From NCBI GenBank assembly GCA_003993805.1, contig RSEF01000020.1:3644292-3708291 (forward strand): a stretch of 64,000 nt of DNA, written 5' to 3'. The notes beneath the pieces are model-generated. The model did not search any database and was not told the DNA's origin. It saw nothing but the letters and a program-made list of their open reading frames with translations. The position numbers and the translations under genes were made by a program. Position 1 is the first letter of the stretch. Each line of letters opens with the position of its first letter. Source of the DNA: Himantopus leucocephalus (taxonomy: Eukaryota > Chordata > Aves > Charadriiformes > Recurvirostridae). Of this stretch, positions 14,130 to 26,874 are shown piece by piece.

Positions 14130-14390
14130 AGGAGTTTTGCCTGAATGCTGCAGGATTATTATAACCGAAATGTTTCTGTGAATTCAAATCTGAGCCTTTT
14201 CACATACAGCCTGTAGCTGCAAGTTTTGTCAGTGAATGGCCCTGATAAAGGCCTCCTGATTTTACCCCCATTTTAATATAATTGGTATTTCTGTCCCTGT
14301 AATCCAGACAGCTCCTTTTCTATGCCATTTCATACCAGCACTGAGGATTTATTTTTTTCCTCACAAAAGGGAAAAATCAGTTTCTCTACC
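14130..14390. promoter_or_regulatory. AT-rich candidate regulatory island
   Basis: A roughly 250-bp AT-rich segment inside GC-rich DNA. It contains CTGATAA (GATA-type), a TTTGTC Sox-like site and several TAAT cores. It is a candidate distal enhancer on composition and motif clustering only. Confidence 0.2.
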
Positions 14391-17300
14391 CCATGCCCCA
14401 AATGCTCCTTAAGGAGCTACTTTTAAGGTGCTAAGATGGACCCAGGAACCCCAAAGCTGAGATGGGCAGAGACCAGCGACCCGATCCCCGCTGCATCTCA
14501 CCCCCCTGCCCTGCTCCCTGTGGACTGGGAAACACAGCCGGAAAAACAAGAGGGAGTTTTGTAGACACCATCCCTGTGTTCAGTTGCTGCCCAACAGAGT
14601 CTGGCCATGTCGATGGAGCTGTAGGGGCAGCCCCAGGTGGGTTTTTGAGGCTGGGATGACCCCAGGAGCTGCGGTGTCAGGTGAAGCACCCTGTCCCCCA
14701 AGGCTCGGGGCCAGGGCGGTGACAAGCCAGCCCTGCCTGGGAGGACGGCGCTGGGGACAGGGGCTCACTGAGGGCAGCACTCGCACTCTGCCCCGGCTGC
14801 TGTGGGTTTTCCAGCCGGCAGAATTAAGTCTATCCATTCGGCTTAGTGCCTTGAGCTGCTCAGCGGCTTCGCCAGCTCCTTCTGCAGGGCAAGGGGTGAG
14901 GACCAGGGGGATTACTGCCTGGAAAGAGATGCTGAAGCAGCGTCTGGAGGAAGGAATTTCTTCTTGGTGGCCTCTTTTAGGTCATCGGCATTCATGACAC
15001 GGCCTCTTAGTGATGTCCTGAGACATGCCATCATCCAGCAAAGAGGGAGAGCTTGGAAGTTTCCTTAAAAAAATTGCTGTCCCCTTCAAATCCTTGCTTT
15101 CTCTGTGTCTGATCGCAAGGTGACACTATGCAGAGGTTGCAGCGGGTGTTCTCTGTCTCCTACGGATTGTCACAGTGGAAGATTGAGCTTGGAAGGAAGA
15201 AAAAAAAATAAATTCTTTGCTGGAACAATGCTATGCTGCAGCAGGCTCTGTGAACAACCTTCACCCTGAAGGTGTGAGCTCAGCCCGGGGGGACCACACT
15301 GCAGCTGTGCCGGCGCTACCCCACGCTCTTCCTGGGAAAAGAGGGAATCGCTCCCGCCAACATGCGCCAGCACAGCCCTGAAGCAAACGGAAAGGAAGAG
15401 GACTGAGACTGCAAACCCCGGGTAAATGTCTAAATCGATAGCACAGCAGCTCAATAGCGTTCCCCTACAAATCCAGCGAGCCACGCTTACAAACGCCTCC
15501 AATTTAAAGGCAGATTTCTCTTCAGCTCAGCAACCACCACCCCTCAAGGCACAGGCTTGGACTGAATGGCCTGTGCCTGCCTGGGCTGGGAGAGAAATAA
15601 CAGCTGCAGCCGCAGAGATGAAGTCTCAGCAGTCCCCAAAGCTACCCAAGTACGAAGCCAGAGGCAACCCTAATGCTTCTGCCAATCTGTATTTTGGTGC
15701 CCAACCCTCCCCGGTGCCTCTTAGCCAGGAACTGTGTGGGACTACTCCTGCCCACATTGCGCGGGGGCATCTAGGGACTACCTACATTAGCTCTGGAGGA
15801 AAAAAAACAGAAAAAAAATAACATCCACAGAGGAAATAGCAGTTTTTCTAGCAAGTTGTTTCAGCCAGGCTGCTGCTCAGCAAGGGTGTATTAGCCCAGC
15901 CCCTTCGGGCTGCACAGCATCCAATCCCCAAACTTGGTTTGGGGCTGGAAAAGGTACCGCACGGCATCGCACCGAGCAGCACAGCGTGTCCCAAGGGAGG
16001 GGATCGACTCTGGGCCTGGCACTCTGTCCCCTTGCGTGTGCGGAAAGGGGAGTCGGGGCCAGTCCCCGCTCCCGGAGGCCAGGCTGAAAGCAGAGGCTGA
16101 TGCTCGCCCCCCGGGCCAGCCGGTACCCCCTCCCTCCCCTCCCGCTAACCGCTCATCCTCGCCAGCTCTTCACAGCTTGTTAAACCCAGGTTAAGATTCT
16201 GGGTTCAATTCAGTTTCAGCCCCTCTGTGGCTAGTGCAATGCTCCCCTTCCACCTGTAAAAATCAAACTCCAGCAATCACTTGAATTTTTATATTCCTTC
16301 CCATTTCAGAAACGATGAAATACAGCCACTGTGTGCTGATCCCCGTGGCTGTGACTGCCACGCTGGCTGCAATGGCATCCCTCTGCCCGTGAGGAGCGTT
16401 TCCTTCCACCGCGCAGGGAGCCACGGCCGTGAACAAAAGCTCCTCGGACACAGCAAGGCATTTCAGCCTTACACTTATTACCACTCTACTTTTACAGCAA
16501 AGAAATGGTACGGAAACAAAGTGCTGTGTGCTCCCGGGCCCGGCCTCTGTGCCCGGGATCCCGTCCCCCTGGTCTTCACCTGTGTCCCACAGGACATACC
16601 TACACTCTCCTTTCCACTACCTGCATTTACACCGCAGGGAAGAGCCTCCCCAAAAGACGTATGGGATTTGATGTCAAATAGTAAGGAAAAACTATTTGGA
16701 AAACTGGAAATAAGCCACAACGGGTGCTTCGAAGAAGTGCAGACCCCGGTGTGCTCCAGGGGCTGTGTGCGGGCTATGGACCGCAGAGTCCCTCCTTGGT
16801 GGACAAATTTCTACCCTAGAGATGAGCTATGACCACCGAAACAGTTAATCCCATAACATCTAGACAAGTTGTTTATTGGCCATAAAATTACTCCATGCTC
16901 GGCCAAAGAAGCTACATACGGCTTTGATTTCCCTCAGCAGAGATGGGAAAACTGGGGTTAATGACACCCTGCAGCAGAAAGTCCTTCAATTGATTTGTCC
17001 TAAAATTGCCCACTCGCTCACTCAGTCGAGGGATTGCACATGTGCCCACTGGAAGGGACCAACAAGAAGAACCGGGGAGCTCCACCGAACTCCGTCTCCT
17101 TCCTGGCAGACAGACAGGAGGGGAACAGATGCTGATATTTGCTATGGTCGCAAATGCACCTCAGGGCCACGAGATCGGGGACTCCACGCACGGAGCGCTG
17201 AGCGGCACAGTCCCACCCCGCAGAGCTTGCTGGCGTGCCGTCAGCGACCGCCTCTGCTGAACGGAATTCATTTTTTATTTGGTTTTATTAACCTTCACAC

Positions 17301-18769
17301 GATCAGACACAAGGGCTACAATTTATAGCTCACACATAAGCAAATATGAAATCGCCGCATCTCCTGGTTTAAGATAACTTGCAATCATGACGTGCGATCT
17401 GCCCCATTATTAAATGCTGGTCCCAAATCCACTGATACAGGGCAAGCAATTTCCTAGAAGGTGGGAGAGCCCAGCTAACCCTCCGCTCCTGCATCCAACA
17501 CAGCACTCCTGGCCTGTTTGCAGCAGCTCCGCACATCACCCCGCGCAGCTATCTCACCAGCCCGGGCCACGACCTTGCTCCTGATACAGGAAGCCATCGC
17601 ATCCGATTTATCGCATTCAATAAGGAGAAGGAATTTAAAACAGAAGGTCTATCTAGAGGAAAGCTTTTGAAATGTTTCTGCATCTCTACCTTTCTCCCTG
17701 CCATCCCAAAAGCATGTGACTTGTTTTGAGTGGGAGAGGCAATTTGGGGCAGTTTGCAGCTATCCCTGGGGCGCAGCAGAAGCCAAACTAAAGCGCATCC
17801 CTAAGGATGCGGCCTCGTGCATCCTTCTCAAAACACCTGCGTCTTAATTACTTCAGAGAACAAATTCCTGACATGGGAAAGGCAGCTAAACTAGCTGGGG
17901 TGTCTTTTGTGCCTTCCTAGCTCATTTTGCCACTGGTTCCTTCAAAGCAAACCATGAAGCCAAAAACATCTCCTTTAATGCACTTGATAGGGGTTTGATG
18001 TGAGTGGTGGCCTCTTTCATCTGCTGCTTCTTCAAAAAAGGATGTAGATAAAAAGATGAAAGAAAAAGGAAACCTCGTGTACAGAAGTATTGCACCGAGA
18101 GACTTGCTTGCTCTGCACTTGCTCCTTCAGTGCAGCCCACGTGCTCGCACGTCGCGATTTCACCTCGCTGCTCCGGGCAGGGGGAGGCAGCACCCGGCCC
18201 ATCCCGGTGGCCTTCGCCTGTGGGACAGGGCTCCTCCATCACAGCCACCTGCAACATCAAAAGTATGGCCGGGACGGGGACAAGGCCAGCCAGCTTGTCC
18301 TGCTGGGACAGGTCCCCGAGCATTTCTCTGCTGCAACCCGCCTTGTTAATACAGAGCTATGCTGTGTGGCCGGGGACAGCTTCTCCGCCTCGCCACCATG
18401 CATGCAGGAAGGATTTTAAGCACGCATGCAGCAAATTCACCCTCGCTGTGGCCTTCGAGCAACACCCTGGGCTGTGTATATGTCAACTGAGCCCAGCAAA
18501 GGTCTCAGGAAAAGCAGCTGCTTGTTTTCTCTGCCCTGTCTGAGCAGCACCCAGCATCAGAGAGCTGCCACCCTTCCCGCTAACCCCCCTGGGCACCCAC
18601 CTGCTGCAAAGAGAGCATCAGCCAGGGCCAGGTACACACGTCTCCTCCCCAGGAACAGAACAGGGGAGGGAGAGGAGGAAATAGGAGAGGAAAGAGCAGG
18701 ATGAGAAGATATGAGAGCTGACGGCACTCTCATCTATCACCGCAGGTCTTAGCCTCGGTGCTCATTAAA

Positions 18770-19200
18770 GCCCCAGGTCTTCAAGTCATGTGAATTAGAA
18801 GTGGTAAAAAAACCCCACAAAACAACCTCTAATGGAATGGTTTCTTGTAGAACAAAGAAACGGCACTTCTGTTGAAAAGTGAAAAAAATCTGTTTTGACT
18901 TGAAAATCTTTTGCTATTGTAAGTGAAACAGAGAGGTAAATACATTTCATTTAGGTTTTATCACTACAACTCATTCTGACATTTACATTGTATTAAAGTT
19001 TTAATACTAATATTGTGCTGCTATATAATATTTAATACAAAAATTAAATATATATATTTAAGTTAATATTTCATATGCTAAAATCCAAATGGCAAAATCC
19101 CTTTGCTCCATCAAAGATAAAAGCACCCAGCACTAATTAAAAGTTATCTGATGCTGCTGAGGCTCAGGACCAAAAGCAGCAACCAAATGGATTTGTTTCA
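18770..19200. promoter_or_regulatory. Strongly AT-rich block, candidate regulatory element
   Basis: This is one of the most AT-rich stretches of the left desert. It has runs of alternating AT around 19,045-19,062 and an ATATGCTAAA octamer-like site near 19,073. Both neighbours are GC-rich. It could be a distal element, a matrix-attachment-like region or just neutral AT-rich DNA, and the sequence does not decide between these. Confidence 0.2.
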
Positions 19201-20336
19201 CCCTGGAAACAAATCGCAATGATGCCAGAAAGGTTTGTAAGAGCATCTCAAGGGCTCTTCACTGACCTGTACTGACGTGGGGACTGGGTAGAAAATGACC
19301 CTTCTTGCTCTTCACACCTTTGTGCATCACACACCACGAAAGCAAAGCAGGAGCAGCACCGTGAAGAGCACAGGGAGAAGGCACAAAGTGGGAGGAGGAG
19401 GGATGATCGATGGTATTTGGCAGGAAAAATGTCAGCCATGTAAGCAAGTCTCCTCCAGCCGAGGCTCAACAGCTCTGGGCTATCCATTGCAGAGGTCGGG
19501 GTCCCACAGAAGGGAGTTTGGACCAGACACCATTGCTGTCCCCATCATCACCCCCAGGCCACCACCGAGACGCGTTTCTTAACCACGCACATCAGTAAGG
19601 TGAGCAGCCATGAAGCCCACACAAGAAATCAGGAGGAACTGTGCAATCCTACAGCAAAACCACTACCAGGTCCCAAGCTGGTCGGTCTGGAGCAGGCGCG
19701 GGGCTGCCCTGTGCGCAGTCGTGGCCAGCAGAAAAGGGAGGCTGGAGCTGACAACAGCAGTCTCAAACACCCGGACCACAGACCCCAGACAAAGCCACGC
19801 ATGGCTCTTTGGGTCTTAGGAGGTGGGAGAGTGCCCACATTTCCTTGTAACCCACAGCTCACCAGACACCGAAAAACCTTGGAGCTATCCAGAACGTGCC
19901 TCCCCATCTGCACACCACCCACCTATAGGATGGCCCTGGACTCTACCCAGGTCCAAAGAGTTCAGACGTTACAGCCCAATGACGCATCTCTGGAAGTCAG
20001 AGATGTTCTCAGGAAAATGCCTTTTATTCCCCCAAATTCTCAAGCCCCTGATCCAGTCAGCAATATTCCACCAGTCCCCAGTTGTTCCAACGAGCATCAC
20101 CTCCAGACTCCTCCTGAAACCTCAAGACTCTGGTCTCCACCTGCCTGGAGACCACCCTAGCTTCCTTCATGCTGAAGAACCAATTTGGGGTAATTCACCG
20201 CGTACAGGCGGGACCACAAACATCCTGCCCATGGCCGGACAGAGGCTCATTCCCACCAGGGAGGAACTGCAGGTGCACGGAGCTGCTCCACGGGTCCCCC
20301 TCTTCCCACAAGCTCCGGTTCTCCAACCGCCTCTGC

Positions 20337-20588
20337 TTAATTGGAGGCCAGCTTTGAACTGCCTGTGTTTAACGGGGCCTACTCTTCAAACTGAATATAT
20401 TTAATAGGGCCTGATCTTCATAATGGCTGTGTCTGAGGCCCTGGATTTCAAAGCAGTTCCACTTAACAGGACTTTGTCTGGAAGCTGCAACCATATAATA
20501 GGGCCTGGTTTTAAACCAGGAGTGTTTAATAGGATCTGATGTTTAAAGTGCACGTATCTAATTGGACCTAATCTTTATAATCCTCCCC
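20337..20588. repeat. Degenerate 31-32 bp minisatellite, 8 units
   Basis: Eight tandem units can be aligned on a TTAATAGGGCCT-like anchor. The anchors start at 20,337, 20,369, 20,401, 20,432, 20,463, 20,495, 20,526 and 20,558. Unit spacing is therefore 31 or 32 bp throughout, with substitutions but almost no indels. After the anchor each unit tends to read GATCTT-CAAA and then a short GTG or GCA segment. One unit carries a near-perfect hairpin (20,504-20,520, CCTGGTTT paired with AAACCAGG). No transposon origin is recognised. Confidence 0.85.
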
Positions 20589-22639
20589 CTTCGCTGGCGT
20601 TTCTTCTCCTGCTTTGCTCTCTCTCTGCCTCCAGCACCGAGACCTTCATCCCTGCCGTGGCAGACCCCTGCATCTGCCAGGAGCCCCACCAGGGCCACGA
20701 GCTGCTCCCACAGGACCCGTCCCAAAGCAACCACCAATTTGAGGTGTTCCATTTGAAAACCCTCCAGGGTTTCCTGAACTGTCTCCTAGTTCCCACTGCA
20801 CTCCCTCTGCTCTCACCATCTCTCCTCGGGAGCTTACCCAGACCTGGGCAGTCCCAGGATACGGGCACAAGCTCACAACTAAAAGCTTGTTTTAAAACAA
20901 AAGTGAATGGTAGAAAAAACCAAACACCTGATTTGGTGGATAGAAACATGGGGTTTTTTCCATCCTGCTCTGCAAGAACCACCAGCCTCAGACTATTTTA
21001 TTTCAGTATTGCCTTCCCCGGTGCTATGGGAGAAGTTGCACATTGTGGAAGGAAAGTCCTCTCCCAGGTGTAGCCAAGATAGTCAGTTTCAGAGAGTTGT
21101 AACTAAGACACTGAAGCAACAATTTGTTTTGCCTCCTCATTTGTCAAATGGCAAAATATCAACTCTATTTCACAAAGTTCAGGCATGAGGAATCAGCATC
21201 TCATCCAAGCAAAGAAGCCGTAAATAGACACACACAATGTTTCTACGGCAGCTCTGAACAGTCCCATGCCCATCTACGTCCAAGTCTCAGACGTGCCCAC
21301 CTCTAAGCACAACAATGCCCCTCAGCTCACAGTACCAGAAACACCGCACCTCCCGGGATCTCAAGGCATGCAAGTCGCCCCATACCCATCTGCGGAGTTT
21401 CTGTCATACACAGATATTTCAAGACACTTTTTTTTCTATGTGCTTAGAGTTCAAGTGTTCAAAATAACACAACCCATGGGGCCATACTGGGATTTCTGCA
21501 CATTGATGGATGGGACGGGCTGTGCTCTTGGTCAGCACAAACCCAGGGAAGGGTCAGGGGCACTGTGCTCTACACTCACGTCGCCCTTCTGCTGCTGGCA
21601 CTCATATCCAAAACACCTCTGAGGTTACAAAAGCTTCAACAGTCAATTTTAGTACCGCCCGTTGACTGCGCTTTAAATTGTACTGTCCACAGGTCGAGTA
21701 TGTTTTTTGCACATCTCACATCTAAGGAAGGACACCATAACCAAGCCATGAAGTTACTGTTCCCAGAGCTCTCAGCCAGCTGTGGACCACAGAGCACAAG
21801 GAACAAAACTCGATGGGTTTTGTTCCCTGCCCAGCCGGATCTCCGCCGCTAACACAACTGCTCTCTATAAAGGCTTATTTAATTCCTGAATTGCCGCTTC
21901 AGGTCCCCCTCGCAGCAGGACATGTGCTCTTGAGCTCACCCCGAGGCTGCCTGGGGGTCACAGCAGCCCCCCCTGCACCTCGGCGCTTGTCTGGCAGCTC
22001 ATTAGCAGTCACAGAGTTAAGCGATCGGTCCCGGGTCTCCTTAGCTGATGGTCCCTGGAACTTACACTTTTGCCCAGAGAGCACAAACTGCCCACGTGAA
22101 GTCCTGCCCGCGAGCTGAGGCAGGGATGCGGCCACGCAGGAGCCCTGCAGGGGGTCGGACCTTGGGCAGAGCCCCGTGCCTCATTTTCCCCCACCCACCC
22201 TCCCTGCAGTGCCCGGGGGGGACAAGCCACAGGAGGAACTTGTACTTCACAGCCCATTGCTATAGGACCTTTCAGCAGCGCATCTCAGAGCTGTCTACCT
22301 GCAATCTGGAGGAAACAAAGAGAAAAATATTCTTGACCCAACCTGACCAACAGAAATTAAAGCAGAGAGAAACCAGTGGGTGGTTCAAAGGGTGAGGAAG
22401 GACAGAGCGTGCAGCAAAGCCAACGCAGGGCAGATCTCTGCCAGCATCTGCACAGCCTGAGTGTGAGAACATCTCACATCCCCGGTCTCTTGGACGACTG
22501 ATGAACCCATTCTGAGAAATACGCATCCCTCCCACCTCCCCGTGCCGACCCCAGCACCTCCCCGGACGGGGCAGCCACACCGCGGGGTCGGGCACCCGCA
22601 TCTGCCCCATGCTCACGCCTCCACCGTCGCTCACCGCCC

Positions 22640-23060
22640 ACTGAATTAATTCACCACATTTTATTTGCAGTTGAATCAGGCTCTGGCACTGCCCTAAGAT
22701 TTATGCTCCACGCAAGCCTTATTGACAGACAGCGGGGTTGGGAGGTTAGAGAAGCAATATTTCCAGAATTTGCATAAAACAAGGGCATTTCATAATTTAG
22801 CTGATGCAGATTTGGATAAGATGAAATTGTTGGCCATTTTATAATTAGGTGGCTAATCATAAAATAACCTTTGCGAGTCATCAAAAACCATTATTATACA
22901 AATGAATTCCTGCTCGGTACTAAACTTACTTTACCCTCGTCCTTGAGGATCAGAGGAGGTAAAAGAAGACCTTTTTGGTAGAATTCATTCGGCAGCCATC
23001 CCCACGTTGTTGCTATGTTTTATGGATCACAAATGCTTAATCAATAATGCAGCGCTTTCA
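22640..23060. promoter_or_regulatory. AT-rich candidate regulatory island
   Basis: A roughly 400-bp AT-rich island with several homeodomain-type cores (TAATTT, ATAATTAG, CTAATC), an ATTGACAG site near 22,720 and a CAAAT-containing stretch. It begins sharply after GC-rich sequence. I see no reading frame or repeat that explains it. Confidence 0.25.
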
Positions 23061-26000
23061 GGATAGATGTTCTTTCTCATGTCTTTCTGTGGCTGGAATG
23101 GCTTGGCTGGCTGCTCGCAAATCTTTTGACGTGGATCCATTGTTTTGGAGATACCCTTCTCTGCATCTCAGGGCAGATTCATCAGCTGAGCTAGAAGGAG
23201 GGGGAAAGTTTATTGGGGTAAAAAGAGACGTCCTGGCAAGCAGCTAGAATCATTGCTCTGGGTTCGCTGGTCGACCTGTCAGGCTAACGAATGGCCCTAG
23301 GAAGCCATTAAGTACGCAGCGGCTAGAAGATCCCTCCTTCAGCAAATAAACCCAAAGCGCCTCTTCCCACACGCCGGTGCTGCTTTTCTCAGCAAGCCGG
23401 GCTAGGAAGGGTGATTCCTACAAAAGGGACCCCCTCCGAGCTTGGGACCCCTGTGCGTCCCTCGCTCCCTGCCCAGCCCACCAGTGATGCTGCTTGCCCC
23501 GCAGCAGACATCCCTGTCCGCCCCAGGACAGACCCCGCATCAGCACCTGGATGCGGAGGTAGAGTTTTCCAGAAATTCAAGTTTTTCTCCACAGAGTTTT
23601 TCCTACACTTGATTTTCTGTCCTGTTACAGAGGGGCAGATGTTTTGCTCCATGATTAGAGCTGAAGAGCGGCGGTCCAAGCTCCCCAGTGCAGACCCCCC
23701 CACACACCTCATCTACCTTCATATCACAGTATTTCTCTGCCTCATAGGGTTGTTGTGAGAACAACTCCATTAAGCAGCTCACAAAAAAACCCTGCACCAA
23801 CACTGGTGACTTAGCTCAGCTCCAAGCCAGCCCTGACCCAAAACTCATACTGACCTCCAGCAGCATCCAGACCTTGGACTCCTGCTCCATCTTCTACGAC
23901 TCAGACTTTGCTGCAGGATCAAAGCTTGGGGGAAGGAGGCACTTTGAACAGGCACAACTGCTTGGAGGGGGAAGAAAAGAGCACAAAATGCTTGGACATT
24001 TAGACACCTGGAGGTAAACCAACAGCTGTTGTATGCAGGGCAGCCCCTGCCCAGCAAAGGTGGTAAAACACTTCCTTGGGAATAGTCTCCAGAAAATAGA
24101 CAGCCACCTAATTCCTGCGCTCTCTGTTTAATTTTCCATGCTCATTATAAGGGGAATGATCTATTGTAGTTCACCCTTAATTTGTGTGCCAATCTGTTTA
24201 ACAGGTGTACTGACCATGTTTGACTTTGCCACCTGAGTAAATGTTGAATCTGCTCAGACCTCGTGGACAGGTAAGAACGAGAGAAGAGCGAATTGGGTCT
24301 GGCTCGTTATACAAACCATCTAAGGCTACATTTTTCCTCCAGTGATCTCAAAGCACTTTGGCAAACAGTGATCGAACCGAAGTCCCCCACGCCTCCAGCC
24401 CACAGGTGGGGGCGAGCAAATGGCCAGCTCAGGTTCAGTCACTGCTGCAGGAGAGGAGACACCGTGGAGGACGAGGGGCTGCAGCTCCGCCGTCACCTCC
24501 TTGTCACCCCTAGCTCACACCCCGGTCACTGCTCCCCAGAGTGGCTGGGTCAGCCCATCCACCCGCTCCTCCCTCCCCAAACATCACAACCGACACCTTT
24601 AGCCACAATATCAGTACAAACAGAACCGAGACCTTATCCCCAGCCCTGCTGCAAGGGCTGTAGCCTCTGCGATGAACCCAGGTAGCAGCGGGACTTCCTT
24701 CACGGCGGCACAAGGACCACCAGCACCGCAGGTCGGGGCGCCAGCGGCAGCGGGGCCAGCCCTGGGGTTTCCATCTGTGCAGTGTGGAGTTACTGTAGAA
24801 GCATTAACTCTCTCTCATCAACTATGCAAACAGTGCATTTCAAGGTCCATTGCACAAGCGCCTTCTCACTGCAGCATACTTATATTTTAATTAGCAGCTT
24901 ATGCACTGATTACCCCATTGGTACCCAGCAGGCTACGCGATGCGGCTGGCACGCTCCCAGCAGGCGGGTGGGCGGCCAGCAGGCAGGTTGCCCGTGCTCA
25001 CCGCCCGGGTGCCAACGGCATCCCTCGCCAGGCAGCGCGCATCGCTCTGGGGTCTTCTTCCTTGAGGGTCTCCTTGCTGCGAGACAGGCAGACGGGCTCT
25101 GCTGGGGATGCTGCCTCAGAGGGGCTGAGCTCCTGTCCGAAGGATGGTCCTTGTGCTGCTGAGGTTAACGGTCTTCAGAGAAAAAGAGAGAAGCAGCGGG
25201 AAAGGACAGGGAAAAGGAAGAGGTGATGGCAATGACCGGGAGATGAAGGGGGTAGGAAAGGTTTAGTCACCGCGGCAAAGGCTTCATGATACAGCTACGC
25301 AGAGGGAGGCAGGGTCTCGCCATCTCTCTGTTAGGCCAAGCGAGTTGGAAGTGCAGCAACGTGCGGGGGCTCCTTGGCCTCCACCTGCAGCCCACCAAGG
25401 GAGCGGTGGCTTGCGTTAGCCACGTCAGCCCGAGTGGCAGGATGAGAGCAGTTATCCGTATCCAGGGTAGGCTGGCAAAACTTTGCAGTGTTGCAAAACG
25501 ATCGGATAAGTCAGGCTGGAGGTGTCTCATCCAACCTTCTGCTCAGCACAGCGTTAGCACTGGCGTCAGACCAGGCCAGGCTGGTATAAGCATCAAACAT
25601 GTCAGGAAGGCGCTGTGCCAGCCACAAGGTGCTCTACCCTTACACAAACACCATCTGCAGAGCCCAGCACCCACAGCAAGCATTTTGCCATGTACTACTA
25701 GACAGGAGGAAGATGTACGCCCTCGTTCAGCAATTAGATGCAGAGTCCTGGCCAACTCATCCAGACGATTTATCCCCACAACAAATCACTTTCAGAAAGG
25801 ACAACGCATTTAAAGCCAATGCTGCTCCATCACTTTCCTGCAAGGAGGCCACCTGAGACCAAGGGGCTGTCCAGGCTCGACTCTGCAGGCGGAGCTGGCC
25901 CTTCTCTCAGCCTTCGACATGGCAGATATTCCAGTCACCTCTTCTGTAGTTGCTACAGGGCTGGGACCCCAGGCTGAAAAGCAAACAGAGGGGTGCCATC

Positions 26001-26860
26001 TCTAGAGAGTTCTCCGTTATTTGGAGCTGTATGATTTTACCCTAAGTTCACAGGGAATGAAAGACTTTGAGGACCTTCCCTTCCTTCAACCCCCAAGTGA
26101 GGTCACTACAAAATAGCCTTTAGGTACAACCACGACAGGACCAGCGCTCAAGATGGGCCGGTACCCACAAGAATATCACAGGTACCCCCGTAAACATCAT
26201 GGCTTTCCTGAACTACAGCTCACATGTGGAGTTTCACTGATCTCTGAGTCTCAGCAACCCTCTGCTGGGACATGAGATGTCACCAACACCTCAGCTGTCA
26301 ATTCACCCCTGCAAGATATCAAGGAGGCAATTCATAAAATAACGTGAAGTTTAGGGGGCTGTGCCATCTCACCCAGAAAACATCATTTACCTGACAAAGC
26401 AAGAGTTTTTGTTTTGTCCTAAATAAGAGGGATTAAATAAATTGGAGCAGGCGGGAAAGAAGAGGATTAGGTCTGTAACCTTCCTATCCAAGAAATAAAC
26501 GTTTGGGGTTTTTTTTTTAAACTTCAAAATGTGGGTCATATATCATTTACTGCAACCTATCTGCCCCACATCTGCACACTGCAGCTCAGACATGCATGTG
26601 ATCCTCTTCTAAACCTGGTGTTAATCCTAAAAGCCTAAAAACTGTTGATCCATCATTATTAATTAGCTTACTAGTACCAAAATACAGAAGAAAGATGATC
26701 ACGTTATTAACTTCTGTGCAGCCTGCTGTGACGCTGTCTTGTGCTGGGGGAGCTGGACGGAAAAACTACTGAAGGATTTCCCTCCCACGCCCCGGGAATC
26801 AGCTGCTTGCCCAGAGAATTCCAGCTTGACTGCAGTCTCATCCACAGCGCAGGATAGCGT

Positions 26861-26874
26861 GTCACCATAGCAAG
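26861..26874 (+). promoter_or_regulatory. RFX X-box-like motif
   Basis: GTCACCATAGCAAG matches the RFX X-box arrangement (GTNRCC, short spacer, RGYAAC) at all but one base of the second half-site. It lies in an AT-rich island. RFX factors drive ciliary genes, but IFT52 is 30 kb away, so a link is speculation. Confidence 0.25.

Larger units (their letters stand above)
9540..20336. other. Intergenic desert, no gene recognised
   Basis: No exon, RNA gene or transposon is recognised in this 10.8 kb. GC-rich, CpG-containing stretches alternate with AT-rich islands at about 14,130-14,390, 17,260-17,420 and 18,770-19,130. The longest frames (for example 19,600-20,160 and 19,823-20,404) overlap each other in different frames and have no recognisable domain, so they are not called. 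Confidence 0.65.

Noticed and set aside
19600..20404. Overlapping 186- and 193-codon plus-strand frames
   Set aside because: They overlap in different frames, and the second runs into the minisatellite. There is no coding-type codon bias and no signals.
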